Below are positions 27,671 to 39,471 of a stretch of 64,000 nucleotides of DNA, piece by piece; the stretch's first letter is position 1; each line of letters begins with the position of its first letter. Origin of the DNA: Sphagnum magellanicum (taxonomy: Eukaryota > Streptophyta > Sphagnopsida > Sphagnales > Sphagnaceae). The stretch covers positions 15,959,061 to 16,023,060 of the forward strand of contig CM038912.1 in assembly GCA_021904315.1 (NCBI GenBank), read 5' to 3'. The translations under genes and the position numbers were made by a program. A model generated the notes under the pieces. That model searched no databases, was not told where the DNA came from, and saw only the letters and a list, made by a program, of their open reading frames with translations.

Positions 27671-30600
27671 TCAAGAGCTAAGCAGAAGATCATACATTTG
27701 ACCAGTGTTGTCTTGACCTATGCGCTTCAGACCTTCAAACTGCCGCCTGCTGCCCAGAAATTCTGCACGTCTCATTGGTACATAGCCAAGCTCCTCAGTA
27801 TCCTTGGAGGAGTAAATGCTTCGAAGGCGGTCTGCATGCTTTGAATCTGTATGAATAGCTACCTCAATCTCTTCGATGGACAAATAGGCCTGGAAAATTC
27901 ATCTTCACAAGATGTAAGTACATTCAAACATAAGGCACAAGATATCAGAATAACATGCCACTCAGCTGAAACTCAAGAGGGTTTACAATTCTCTACCTCG
28001 TAAAATGTGAAAATGAGTTCAAGTATTTTCTCTCTTGAAAAGCCTTCTTCACTGAAAAATGTGCGTGACGATGGACCCAGTTCCACAAAACGATCAATTG
28101 GGAAAAGGATTGTCAAAAAAGCACCTCTGAACACAATCTCCTGTCTTTCCCTGCGCAGAATTACATTCTGTCAGCCCATCAGAACTCACCTTACAAGAAA
28201 AGAAACAAACCCAGCAAGATTTGGTGAAGACATTAGACAAGGAAGATTTAGTTTCTCTCACTGCTTTCTTACCTTTTTCAGCCTTTGTTCCACAAGCTTA
28301 TTTGGCATTCAACAGTGGGCATCACATATCCCACAGACCCAATAGGGCACATTTTGACCATACCTCTCACTTAGTGGTTGTGCATAAAACTCCTCTGAAA
28401 TCCCACCCAAATGTTCATGATCTCGACTACAGCAGTCTTGATCATGACTGTGGTGGTGCTCATTGTCCTGCATTTCTTCTGTCACTGGCCCATTGTCAGG
28501 TCTTGCCCTGCTGTTGATGTAAACCTTGGCAGTCGAAGGTGAGTCTGTTATGACCCAACAAATGGACTCCAGGAGGCTTATAGGTGTGATCATTCGAGGA
28601 AGTGTCCGACATGGCTGCATTAGACAGTCCAAGTAGTGTTAAATGTGTTCCTATATAGTGACCCATAAACAGATACCAAACTGCAGAACTGGTCCTTTTC
28701 TGTACCTGCATGTGTATTCGTCTCCGACGCACACCTGCCTTTGCAAATGTAGCTTTTTCTTGGCGATCTTGTATACGAGCCTCTGCTGTTTGCTCATTGC
28801 CAGGTCTTAAATATGGGTGCATTTCGTTCTGCCACCATGCCAACACAAAGGTTACCACTGTCAGCATCCATCCTTCCATACAAACATACTCAGAATGACA
28901 TGATTGCCTGCTGACCAAGCATGTCTGTAAATCAGATCAATTCTTTTACTAGACTCTTGTAAAGGGAGAATGTCAGCTGCCCACTCTTCCCCCAACAAAT
29001 TGGAAGGCCTGGGATTTCACACTTGTATGGCCAGGTACTGGGTGACCCAATTCTAGCTAGGTTGGCTAGTGTAGGTAACACATAGCCAGAGCTAGTGGTG
29101 AGCTTTCAAATCACAACCACTTTGCAAGATGGGCAGTAACACATTGAGAGGATTTACATTTAGAGTAACAGGAGGGTGTCCAAAAGGAGTGAGAACAAAT
29201 AACCCTGGGTCGTACATGAGAATGGTGACTTTTGCTTTTACCACTCAATACAAGATCAGCAACATTTCTTGCAAGGTCGGCTGAATACTGCACACAGCGT
29301 AAGGGACATCCTCCTTGTACTGACATTACCCACATCGGCTGCAACAAGCAACTTTTGTGTTAGCACAATCTCACAAGCAGTTTACAAGGCATGAAACTAA
29401 CTCATGCTATGTTGCTTACATTCATCATAATGGTTTTCAAATTAGAGGTTCAACTTATGTATTGCACCTATAACATTGAAGAAAGTTCAATGATGCTAAC
29501 ATTCACACTACTGAGGACATATTTAAAGTCAAGTTAACCCCAATACAGACCATCCTTTGATCAGGAAATAACATTGTAATTGTAGTGAGAAACTCCACGA
29601 AATGTATCAGGCAACCAGAAAGACACTGTGTTAGTTTCAGCCAAAACAAACAAACATAACAAGAATGAGTGTGGTCATAACCTTGTGAGCACCATTGACA
29701 AAGTAGGAGACCATTATCACCTTTATCAAGACTGGCAGTGACTAGCTGACATTAACACCCACTAATTTAATCAACTTCTAATAGTGGATGTAGATAAGTA
29801 TACAATAATCTGCTCTAACAGTTAGGACAAACAGTTACACAAAAATTTGCATCTGGCATTTCTGTCAAGTTTTTGGAATCAATGGAAAAACTCAGGAATG
29901 AAATGGGCTAGGAATCAAAAAGTGTGGCATCAATTGGCTTCCCAATACACATAGGCCAGACATTCACAATACATGAGTGCGAGACACAAAAGAGTACTCA
30001 CAGAGACAAGATGGAGGTTGAGGCCAATGTACTTGGGCAGAGCTCTTGATTCACATACAACATGGGTGGCATTGTTCTTCTTTGACCAAATCTCCACACA
30101 TGTGGCACCACATGACTCAGCAGCTTCCTGCACCTGCAGGGCAACCTCAACTTTGAAGGCAAAGGACCTGTCTAACAATGCCAAGAAATAGAAGAAGAAA
30201 GTACAGGAATGAAACATATGTATAGTAGCAGAATTTCACATAACTAAAAGTGCATGCACTGATCATCAGCATATGGCATGATGTTACCTTGTCCTGCACC
30301 TCACTTGGCAGATCAGGATCAACATAGAGTCTGGTGCCTGCCAGGTTATACATTGCAGGCACATGATTGGGTGTACTTAATGCGTTTTTCAGCAACCCAG
30401 TGCCCTTTGAAACAGAGTGCACATTAGGCTGGAGACACAGAGAGTTTCCCACTTCTCGGCTGGCTGGAAGGCAGGAGTTCTGCCAACTGCTTGTTGCAAT
30501 TGTATCTGAGAAGATTTCAGCTGATGCAGACCCATTTGTATGACACTTTTGCACAATGTATAAGGTTTCATCCAAACGCTCTGCAACATCCACACCATGC

Positions 30601-31815
30601 CATGTTCTGCAGCCTTACTTTGTGAATTTGGCCCTAACTTTGTGCTCAAAAGCTGAGCTGAAGTCTCTAAATCCAAAAAGGCTTAGGAGAAAGGCAAGGA
30701 GAGATCAAGCATACCATAGTGCTTGGCTGAGTTCAGAAACCATGGCAGTGTGACAACAAGGAGACCTCTGTGTAATCCATGCCTCAGGGCGTACTCAAAT
30801 TTCCGGCCACTGCAACTGTTCATGAAGTCAAGGCCTCTCAGGAAATTTTTCTGAGTTGGTTTAAGTACAACTCTCAAACAAATGAGGCCACTTTCTATTC
30901 CCACACCACAAAGCCATGAAAATTACAGACTACACAAATGAAAAAGGACGAGGATATTTGAACAACAAGATGAGTGCAGTTGACATGGAGATCTGGGCTG
31001 TACTGCCCCCCCATCCTCTCTGTCATGATCTGGACCTGTTTCCGTGCCTCTGCAACACCAAATTGAGGAGGGTCATTCAATGCAAATCAAGCTATGCGTC
31101 ACGTACACCTCCTGGAAGCTGGGAAAATGTTGATTTCACTGCTATCAAACTTTGAAATGCTGCTGCTATCAGAAATCTAGGAGAACCCAAGCTCAGAGCT
31201 ACATAACAGATGAAGGCAATACCAGCTCCATTTTTAGACTACTGGCATCTCACTTCAAGTCAAGACTGAATTTAAGACTATACAAACCCTCTCCACAAAC
31301 AATGACACAAAACCTCTTCAGTGTCATTCAATGGCCGCTTCACAGACCTACTACTACCCTTGCCCTGAGATAGGACTCAACCAAAAGAACACAGGCTGTA
31401 AAATGTGAGAGAGAGCTAGAGCAAGTCCTTGGAGAATGTTGGAAGAGAAAAGACAGTTCCGAGGAAGCTCAGGAAGCTATAGTTTCCAAGTGAGATGGAC
31501 ATACATACCTCTTAAGACTTGCCGGGTCTACTACATTGGACGGTAAGAGCAAGAGAAAGGTGGAAAGAAAAAGGAGCAGCAAACGAGAGCGAAGAAAGTG
31601 TTGCTGCTGCACCGGCAGCAAGTGTAACAGCTGCAAATGAATGTGTTACCTTTAGAGAGGCCGGTGACGCAAATGACGAGCCCTGCGAAAGGTTTCTCAG
31701 CAAACTCGTCTGTCGAAAGCCGAGATAACGTCTGCAAGGCTGCCGTATGCTCCCTGCTTGGCAACCGCTCCCGTAAGGAAGGCGATGGGGACGGGGAAGG
31801 CGTAGTGGAACGCAT
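27671..31815 (-). CDS. Plant BRCT-domain DNA-repair-type protein (10 exons)
   Basis: Probable nuclear BRCT protein of the type annotated in Arabidopsis as BRCT domain-containing DNA repair protein (At3g21480-like, from memory). Exons: 31815-31650, 31049-30958, 30817-30715, 30580-30288, 30133-30002, 29338-29252 (a donor at 29242 is also possible but breaks phase), 28828-28706, 28614-28364, 28150-27997, 27889-27671, giving about 539 residues. BRCT 1 spans exons 1-3: FAGLVICVTGLS, MGGQYSPDLHVNCTHLVVQ, then the conserved Trp in TLPWFLNSAKHY. BRCT 2 spans exons 4-6: TRLYVDPDLP, CGATCVEIW, THVVCES, then the Trp in PMWVMSVQ. The C-terminal part (LLESICWVITDS, RGAFLTILFPIDRF, EFLGSRRQFEGLKRI) also fits that family as I remember it. 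Intron 2 appears to be AT-AC. The product is shorter than my recollection of the Arabidopsis protein (about 1,000 residues), so an exon may be missing around 29,240-28,830. Confidence 0.83.
30818..30957 (-). other. Putative U12-type AT-AC intron (intron 2 of the BRCT gene)
   Basis: The reading frame ends at CAA (30960-30958) and resumes at AGT TGC AGT GGC CGG (30817). The 140-base intron therefore starts ATATCCTCG and ends TTCATGAAC on the minus strand. ATATCCT is the U12 5' splice-site core. GGCCTTGAC at 30835-30827 resembles the U12 branch consensus TTCCTTRAC, and its branch A (30828) is 10 bases from the 3' end. The join restores the BRCT sequence THLVVQ followed by SCSGRKFEYA. No GT-AG pair I tried does this without disturbing the conserved residues. 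Confidence 0.72.
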
Positions 31816-31835
31816 TGCTATATAAATCTACTCGT

Positions 31836-31861
31836 ACACACACACACACACACACACACAA
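31836..31861. repeat. (AC)n microsatellite
   Basis: A dinucleotide array about 20 bases upstream of the BRCT gene start codon, so probably in its 5' leader or promoter. A second short array, (GAA)n, lies at 31,960-31,983. Confidence 0.95.
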
Positions 31862-31989
31862 TCTCTCTGCTTTCTGGACAAACGATCTGAAGCCTTTGCC
31901 CACTTCTTCTTTCAAGCAACAAATCGCTAGCTTACGAGGAATTCATTTTATACCACGCCGAAGAAGAAGAAGAAGAAGAAGAAATCCTC

Positions 31990-32620
31990 GCCGATAACAC
32001 GGCCTCATGACCGTTTAATAATCTCCACCCCACCTTGCTTCTTCTTGATACGATCGTTCCATGTTCCTTACGGAAATACAATGCAGGTCCCTTGCTGTTG
32101 TTGTTGCTGCATACTGAGAGCTTGGATCCGCATAACTAGAGACAAAAAAGCCTAATCCTTTCCTCCTCTCTTTCCCTCCCTTCCTTCCCTTCCCTTTTCC
32201 TCCCGAAACAGCGAAAGAAATCCCTAACATCTTCTAAACAACAAACAAACAATCCATCCGCAATCACTCGGTTTCTTCTTGTCTCTCCTTTGCATCATTC
32301 TTTGCTGTTCGAAATGGTAAATCTTCTGTTGTTCTCGATCGCCTCTGTCTCTCGCTCGCTCGCGCGCGCGCACGATCAATGTCCGTCCGGGCAAAGAAAG
32401 AAGGGATCCTTTCGTCTACGGGCATTCCACAAAACAAGCAGTCATGCGAGGCGTATGTACGAGTACAAATACGCGTACAAAAGTAGGTGTATGTACTATG
32501 TACCTAAGCAGCTTCCAAGTAAAAGCACCAACCGTAGAAAATACCGTATTTGGGCAAGTTGCTTATTAGTTGTCACATCAGGACCCCACTTCCTTCATAC
32601 CTACCATCCAACCAACCAAC
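31990..32620. other. Upstream region of the BRCT gene
   Basis: Less AT-rich than the spacer further out. It has pyrimidine-rich runs (32,155-32,205), alternating CG at 32,360-32,371 and ACCA repeats near 32,608-32,632. I see no coding sequence. It probably holds the promoter and transcription start of the minus-strand BRCT gene, but no TATA box can be assigned with confidence. Confidence 0.4.
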
Positions 32621-32627
32621 CAACCAA

Positions 32628-33055
32628 CCGAACCAAAAACCAAACCAAACTATAACTAGCTAAATACCCTAGTCACTTGGCCATACCAAAAAACCAAACC
32701 AAACTATAGCTTAGCTAAATACCCTAGTCACTTGGCCATACCAAAAAACCAAACCAAACTATAACTAGCTAAATACCCTAGTCACTTGGCCATACCAAAA
32801 AACCAAACCAAACTATAACTAGCTAAATACCCTAGTCACTTGGCCATACCAAAAAACCAAACCAAACTATAACTAGCTAAATACCCTAGTCACTTGGCCA
32901 TACCAAAAAACCAAACCAAACTATAACTAGCTAGATACCCTAGTCACTTGGCCATACCAAAAAACCAAACCAAATTATAGCTAGCTAGATACCCTAGTAC
33001 CATACCCAAAAAACCAAACCCAACTATATATAGCTAACTAGATACCCTTGTAGTA
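32628..33055. repeat. 54-bp tandem repeat array, about seven copies
   Basis: The phrase CAAACCAAACTAT recurs at 32641, 32695, 32750, 32804, 32858, 32912 and 32966 (the last copy as CAAACCAAATTAT), giving a 54-base period with one 55-base unit. The core of each unit includes ACTAGCTAAATACCCTAGTC followed by ACTTGGCCATACC. The first six copies are nearly identical; the copies after 32,966 become diverged and shorter. There are no unique spacers between units, so this is a minisatellite. Confidence 0.95.
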
Positions 33056-33252
33056 CCTTTGGCCACTTCAACACTAATTCTATAATCTTTGCACAAATGT
33101 TGAGTTTTTTTTTTTTTTAATAAATTTATTTTTAATAAATAATTTTTTTCTTCAAAGAACCACAATTTGTGAGGGAAAAATATTTGTATCTTTTTGAGAA
33201 TATTATTATTTTTGTTGGAATGAATTTTTTCAAATTTAATTAATTATTTGAG

Positions 33253-33387
33253 AGTAGGTAATCATATTCCACAACCAATCCTTTGTGGGTCAAAGTTGGC
33301 TTCACACTACTAAGCTCAAATTCCACTTTTAAGGCCAAGCCAACTTTCACCCACCTAATAATATTGGTTGTGGAATGATACCTACCC
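33253..33387. repeat. Long imperfect inverted repeat (fold-back hairpin)
   Basis: The left arm (about 33,254-33,309) contains ATTCCACAACCAAT and GGGTCAAAGTTGGCTT. The right arm (about 33,330-33,386) contains AAGCCAACTTTCACCC and ATTGGTTGTGGAAT. The arms pair over about 55 bases with a few mismatches and small bulges, closing a loop of roughly 20 bases. The shape suits a small fold-back MITE or a microRNA-like precursor. I do not recognise the arm sequences as any conserved plant microRNA. Confidence 0.8.
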
Positions 33388-33665
33388 CACCAATTTCAAA
33401 TATCCCATTATTAACTTGGGTTTTTTTTTTCCTCCTTCTTTAATTTAATTTAATTTATATTATATTATATTATATTATATTATATATATTTTAAAAAATT
33501 AATTTGTGGCGATTTCAAATTTCAAGTCTTCCATACCTATGTAACTATGTTCCATTTCCACTCCTCGAGGAAACTCCCAATAATTGACATAATTGAGAGC
33601 CATGGCTTATGACATGAGAATATTTCATTGCCATGAGAGTTTGAATATGGCATTCGTGTGATGGA

Positions 33666-34064
33666 AGAATCTTCCATTTCAGTTAAGAGATGTATGTATG
33701 CTTTTCATATATATTGCAAAACATTGTCGTCATCCAAAATGATGATTGATTCATCCTCGAATGTTTACTTATTTGGATGTAAACTTGCCAAACTTCATTT
33801 GAAGGAGACATTACAAGAGGCAAAGAAGAGATGAAAGAAAAAGAAAGAGATGTAAGGCCATGATTCTTCCATTTCATTAAAGAGATGTTTGTGTGCTTTT
33901 CATATATTGCAAAACATTGTCGTCATCCAAAATGATGATTGATTCATCCTCAAATGTTTACTTATTTGGATGTAAACTTGCCAAACTTCATTTGGAGGAG
34001 ACATTACAAGAGGGAAAAGAAGAGATGAGATGAGAAGAAAAGAAAGAGATGTAAGGCAATGCTT
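33666..34064. repeat. Direct tandem duplication, unit about 196 bp
   Basis: The block starting GAATCTTCCATTTCAGTTAA at 33,666 recurs from about 33,862. Both copies contain CATTGTCGTCATCCAAAATG and end near AAAGAGATGTAAGGC. The two copies differ by scattered substitutions and small indels, so the duplication is fairly recent. No coding content. Confidence 0.88.
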
Positions 34065-34069
34065 TTAAA

Positions 34070-37000
34070 TTTGTTGATCTCTTGTGATTATATTCAACTA
34101 TCATGGATAGGCCAATGATCTTATAAGACAAGCTTCAACTACCATATGTACATAAGAGGTTAGATGTGAGTGAGAATGGGAGGTGGGTCCACAAGGGGTG
34201 GGAAGTTGGGGGAAGGTGTTCAACTTTGAATGGAGGATGGTTGCATCTTTTGAAAGTCTATTGAAATTCATTGTCTACGTACATAAAGGTGAACATAATT
34301 CAAAAGTGGATGTTGGGGGACCTTTGGCGTTGCTTGCATGCCTTTGTATGGAATCATTAGGAATCATCATCAAGTTTGTTTGTGCAAACAATCAAAAATT
34401 GTATTGCAAGAGGAATGAATAAAAAAACTTTTTTGGCCTTGATTTTTTAATAAGTATTTTCCTTTGTCTATTTTATGATTTTGAAGTAACAAGACATTGT
34501 ATGAACATTAATAAATCTCAAAGGAAAAGCCAAAAGGAATAATAAGGTTGCAAACCTCAAGCAATTCAAAATAATATTAATAAAATGAAAATCATTGGGA
34601 GATTAAGTCGAGTTGTTTGACATTTGCCCACACCTTAATTCACTTGAAAATGAAAGGATGTGAATGTAATGCAAATCAACAAAACTCACGAGAAAAAAAC
34701 TTGTTGGATCAAGTGTTATTTTGCAAGTGTAATAAAATTTTTGTTCTAAAATCAATTTCACCATCTACTAATGAACTTTTCAATAAAATGTAAACATGCA
34801 CATGCTAAGGGTGACAAAAAGTTACATGCCACTTTCAACAATTGTTAAAATTGTTTATATTGACATGCATCAAAACTTTTGAAAGGAAAAAAAAATTGAT
34901 TAAATAAAACCTAAAATGTTAGGAATGAAATTAAAACTGTTCAATTTTGTGATTTGATATTGAAATTAAATAATACCAATTGAAATGAATCTAACGCCAT
35001 TAAAAAAGATGGGGATAAAACATTAGTCAATTAAAGCCCCTTCAAGATTATCTAAGGACCCCTGGACCTAAATGACCCATAACTTGCAAACGAGATCGAA
35101 AAATATATCAAATTTCAAATGAACAAATACATAAAATATGAGGTATAATGACATTTTTACAAAAAATTGGGTTCAAATCTTTAAAACCACTTGAACATCT
35201 TACAACATGGGGAATAAATATGCATGTTATAACAACTTTTAACAATGAAACTTCAAAGAAAGATGATTTGAAAAAAATAAGCCCATTGGAACACCCATAA
35301 CTTGTATACCATCATAAGAAGAGGTGATAAAATTTATAGGAACATAGTTAATAACATGACTAAATGGATATCACATAACTCATTACCCATTCCACTTACC
35401 TAGTTGGGAAGCCAAGTATTCAAATCTTTATGAAACCACATGCAAACCTTATGAACCCATCTGATTATCATCGACAATAGATGGAAATACACATAAGACA
35501 CAATGTACAATTATAATTTGAATGGCCCCAAATGAACAATGGTAGTAGTGGTCCTCCAATGGGTCATATTGATGTGTACCCATGGCCAATCGAATAAATA
35601 ATGGTTTTTTTATTGTTGTTGTTGTGCTTACACTAATTATTTCAAATAAAAGAAGTTCAATGCATAAATAATAATATAATATATGGGTTGAAAAGAGTTA
35701 ACACTTAAAACTTTAACCATAAATTTAATTTTCTAAATGTGACAAACAAGAAATTAAAACATTTATTGTGTTACAATTTTTTAAATAAAATAAAAGGCCT
35801 TAGCCATGGCCAAAAGGTAAACAACTCTAATCACATGAATAATACAACAACCAATGATTTATTGTGCAATGTTGTTCAATGAAACTAAAACAATTATGCA
35901 AAACCAAGTTGTGAATATTTTAAATTGAAATAAATTATCAAATGTTCAAAATCATAAGTATGATTATTTTTTTGATAAATTGGGAATATAATTGAATTTT
36001 TAAAAAAAAACTAAAACATTGATAAATAACATTTTGATTAAGATCAAAATATTCCACGGGGATTAAAAGCAAACCATTTAGTTTTAGTATTATAACATTT
36101 TAAAAGGTTAATATATGGTGTTTAATAAAACTCATACAAAAGAAAAGTGAATGGAAAATGTCAAATGGGTTTTGAAGGTTCATGGATATGATATAATGAA
36201 ATCCATATTGGTTAAGAAAATGGTAACACGTTCATGTGATTTGAAATGGGTGGAAAAAACATTCATTTGGTTCAATAAAACATATACAGTTATACCGAAC
36301 AATGCATGTATTGAAAAAGAGGTAGGAAATGGTTTTTAATTAAATATAATTATGTCAAAGACAATACAAATATTGAAAGGAAAAAAATTGTTTAACCTTG
36401 GCAAAACTAGGTATTCAACAATGAACAATGCACTAGACTTTATTGATGAATAAAACACAATATATTGTTAGGTCTAAAAATTAAAATGCATTAATTTGAT
36501 TGCAACTTGTGTTGGTGAGCTTAAATAGTAATGTCATAAAGACCTTTTATTTATGTTATTTCATAAAAATCTAAAAGATTCACCAAGTTTTTGAACCCTT
36601 TCACCAACAAGGATTTTCAAAATGTTTCATCAATCACATATTTTGGAACCTTTTGTTAATATTTAACCCTTTTAAGATATTTACATCCTTTACAATAAGG
36701 ATTTCTACAACCTTCAAAACATTAAAGATTTTTTAATATTTTTCGTATGAATTTTAATGTCCATGACAAATTATTTTTGAAATAAAAAAAATCAATGTGG
36801 AAAGAAGATCCCAATGAAGTAAGATGTTTAACGCCCATGGAAAATTGAATGAAATGTTTAAATGAACAAAATTGATTATTAACATGGTACACAAAAAAAA
36901 GTATTTCATGAAAACATTATTTCAAATTTTTTGATAATAAAATCCCAGCAAAAGTGAAAAAACCCTTCTAAATGATGAAATTCAAATGAAACTTGGATAT

Positions 37001-38330
37001 TCAATTGGTTTTGAATAGTGTTTTGAATGACAACTTGAATTATTCAAGTTTAAACATGAAAACTCAAATGAATGTCATTTAAAAGTTTAGAAATGAATTG
37101 ATATTTAATTCTTGATCAATCTCCTAATAAGGCCCAAAAAGAAATTTCAATTTCATCTATATAAAATATAACACACCCACAAACTTTTGCAACGATACAT
37201 AGAGGTAAATTTTACGATATTACAATGCATTACAAAACATTTGTAAGCATCGAGTGCATTCATTGTCTCCATGCAAGTTAGGACAAAGATCTTGTGTAAA
37301 AGTTTTTCAATAAGACTTGAACAAACTTTTCAACTTAAGAACTAAACTTTATTCAATTTGTGCTTTCTTTGGATCATTGAAAATGTGTTGAAAAGTACCA
37401 CACTAAATTGGGCTTATGTTTATGAAACAAGGATCCATAACACACTTGTAATGGCCATTTGAAAAGTTTGGAATTTCAAACGAAAGAACTATGACTCTTT
37501 GGATATGATTGGATGATTGGGACTAAAGTTATGATTAGGATTAGGATTAAGAAGAAAGTTTTTTGAACTTTGATCCAAATATTTTTGATACATTAGGATT
37601 TCCAACTCCCAAAATGATAATTCAAGATGGGAGTCTTGTGAATGCCTCCCTTTGATTTCCACACTTTCATTTCATGTGAAGATGTGTTTACATATTATTA
37701 TTTTCACTCTACATTTCAACCCCTTTTACTACTCGATCGTAAAGGAAGTCTAGGACCTTATAATGTTTTGTTATCCATTTGGGAGTTGGCTATGCACCCA
37801 ATTTAAAGTCACAACATTCTCCCCCATTCAAAGAAAAGTTAATGCCCTCATTGATGTTATAGGACTTTGTTTAAAACCATAATATGAAGTCTATCCACTT
37901 AAAACCAAACCTCCACTTTACTTTGCATCAACTTCATGTTTGATCCTACTTTTTGTCACAACCTCAAAGGAAAGATTGTTACAAATTAGAAAATGCTTCA
38001 ATACAAGGGTGGTCATGATGTGTGTTAATGAAATAATTTCATAGCGACATGTGAAACCAAATTACACCACTTCAAAGTTGGTGCAATGTCGGGTTTAAAG
38101 TTGGGTGTCATGGTGAACAACGCAATCTTGTTTGTGAAGTTATAATTGGTCAATGGTCAAGTTGTCATGGGTGGCACGTCAGTTGTTCCAAAAAATAATT
38201 AAGTTGGTCCAAATGGTACATCTTGTTGGCATTGGTTGTGATTAAAAATTTTAATGATGCAAACAACATTAATGATGAACAATAACTTGACCTTGGGCTA
38301 CAAGAACTTCAAAGCAACTATGTATGAATT
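34070..38330. other. AT-rich intergenic spacer, no gene seen
   Basis: Very AT-rich sequence with only short open frames. A block near 37,560-37,630 matches the reverse complement of the first ~110 bases of the window (for example TTTGATCCAAATATTTTTGA and CCAACTCCCAAA), marking a dispersed repeat. Nothing else was assignable. Confidence 0.5.
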
Positions 38331-38339
38331 ATATAAGTA

Positions 38340-38793
38340 CTAGTGGTAACCCGTGCCTGCAAGGCACGGCACAGCACTAAAGTTGCGATGACCCCTGATG
38401 ACGACCCCTGAAACCCTAAAGCTCAACGACATTCTGCCATTTCAGAAAGTCATGACTATGGGAAATTCCTCGTCAAAATTACTATGTCAATTATTTCTTG
38501 GAATGGCCCCGTTCCGCCACGTAGGAAAAGAAAGTACGTTCTCATCGTACCCAATAAGGCACGAACACATGCTTTCCCATCACTGTATGAGAGAGGGAAA
38601 AGAGACGTAAGCGGGAGAGGAGAGCAAGAAGAAAACGTTTGCATTGCAAGAAGACCAACCAGACGGCCCACAGTTGGACTCTATCGTCTGGGTCTTGTTC
38701 ACACTTGTGCCAGGTCCATCAGCTGTTAGTTGGGTATAGCCCTGTCATTAATTGACTGACTGACTGATTGACTTGCTGAATTAATATATTAGA
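38340..38793 (-). mobile_element. Non-autonomous Helitron (454 bp)
   Basis: On the minus strand the element ends in CTAG (38343-38340) followed by T. Eleven bases from that end lies the hairpin CCGTGCCT-TGC-AGGCACGG (38369-38351): an 8-bp stem with a 3-base loop. The proposed 5' end is TCTAATATATTAATTCAGC, starting at 38793 and preceded by A, so the insertion lies between A and T without a target-site duplication. These are the hallmarks of Helitrons: 5' TC, 3' hairpin, CTRR and an A/T target. The interior is clearly richer in G and C than the flanks, with no helicase coding, so it must depend on an autonomous partner. The 3' end is firm; the 5' end is a proposal. Confidence 0.75.
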
Positions 38794-39451
38794 TTTATTC
38801 CATTTGCCCAAACACAAGAAATTTTGGTTTTCAAATAACTCCTTTTGATAATTAAGTGATGTTATTATGTTAATGATGAAGTTGATGAAAAATAACAACT
38901 ATTGATACATAGTTTTAATATTTTTCCATTTCATAGAAAATGACATTTGAAATTTTGGTGTAACAATGTTAGGTGAACAATGATGGTGGGGAAACTATCA
39001 TATTCACCATATTGTTATAAATGCATTTTTAAAATGTAATGATGGGAAGACTTAAGCTTGCTTGCTTAAAGATTATTTACAAATTAATTTTTGTTTCCCA
39101 TCCATACAATAAAACAATTAATCACTTCATCCATCATATGTGTTTTATTTTTAAAAATGTAATGGTCACAAATCAATTTTTTTTTGGTGACAATGTGACA
39201 ATTTTGTTTTAAGTGAAATATATTCTCTTTTGGGGAAGGTGTCACCACATTTACGTTTGTTGATTTTAGTTTGAATAGTTTTTTCAAATAATGTTACCAA
39301 TTAAATCAAAATTTGCCTAAAGATGCTTGGCCTATCTCCATCAAGTTTTGGAAAAAAAAACCATGTTGAAAATAATTCTTTTCATATGATGATATAGAGC
39401 TTGATTGCCTATTTGCAAATTTAATGTCCTCTATCATCTAATATTGGGATT

Positions 39452-39471
39452 GGGGGGGGGAGGGGGGGGGT
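39452..39471. repeat. G-rich tract
   Basis: Runs of 9 and 9 G separated by a single A, followed by TGG and then GGGG and GGGGG runs by 39,491. Potential G-quadruplex in an otherwise AT-rich region. Confidence 0.85.

Noticed and set aside
32290..32655. 121-codon plus-strand open frame
   Set aside because: No recognisable domain, low-complexity C-terminal part from ACCA repeats, and no supporting splice or conservation signal. It lies in the upstream region of the minus-strand BRCT gene.
32628..33055. Possible CRISPR-like or telomeric array
   Set aside because: Units are contiguous without unique spacers and the host is a plant; the unit is 54 bp, not the 7-bp plant telomere repeat.
38405..38415. 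AAACCCTAA telomere-box-like sequence
   Set aside because: A single occurrence within the Helitron interior, with no array and no promoter context.
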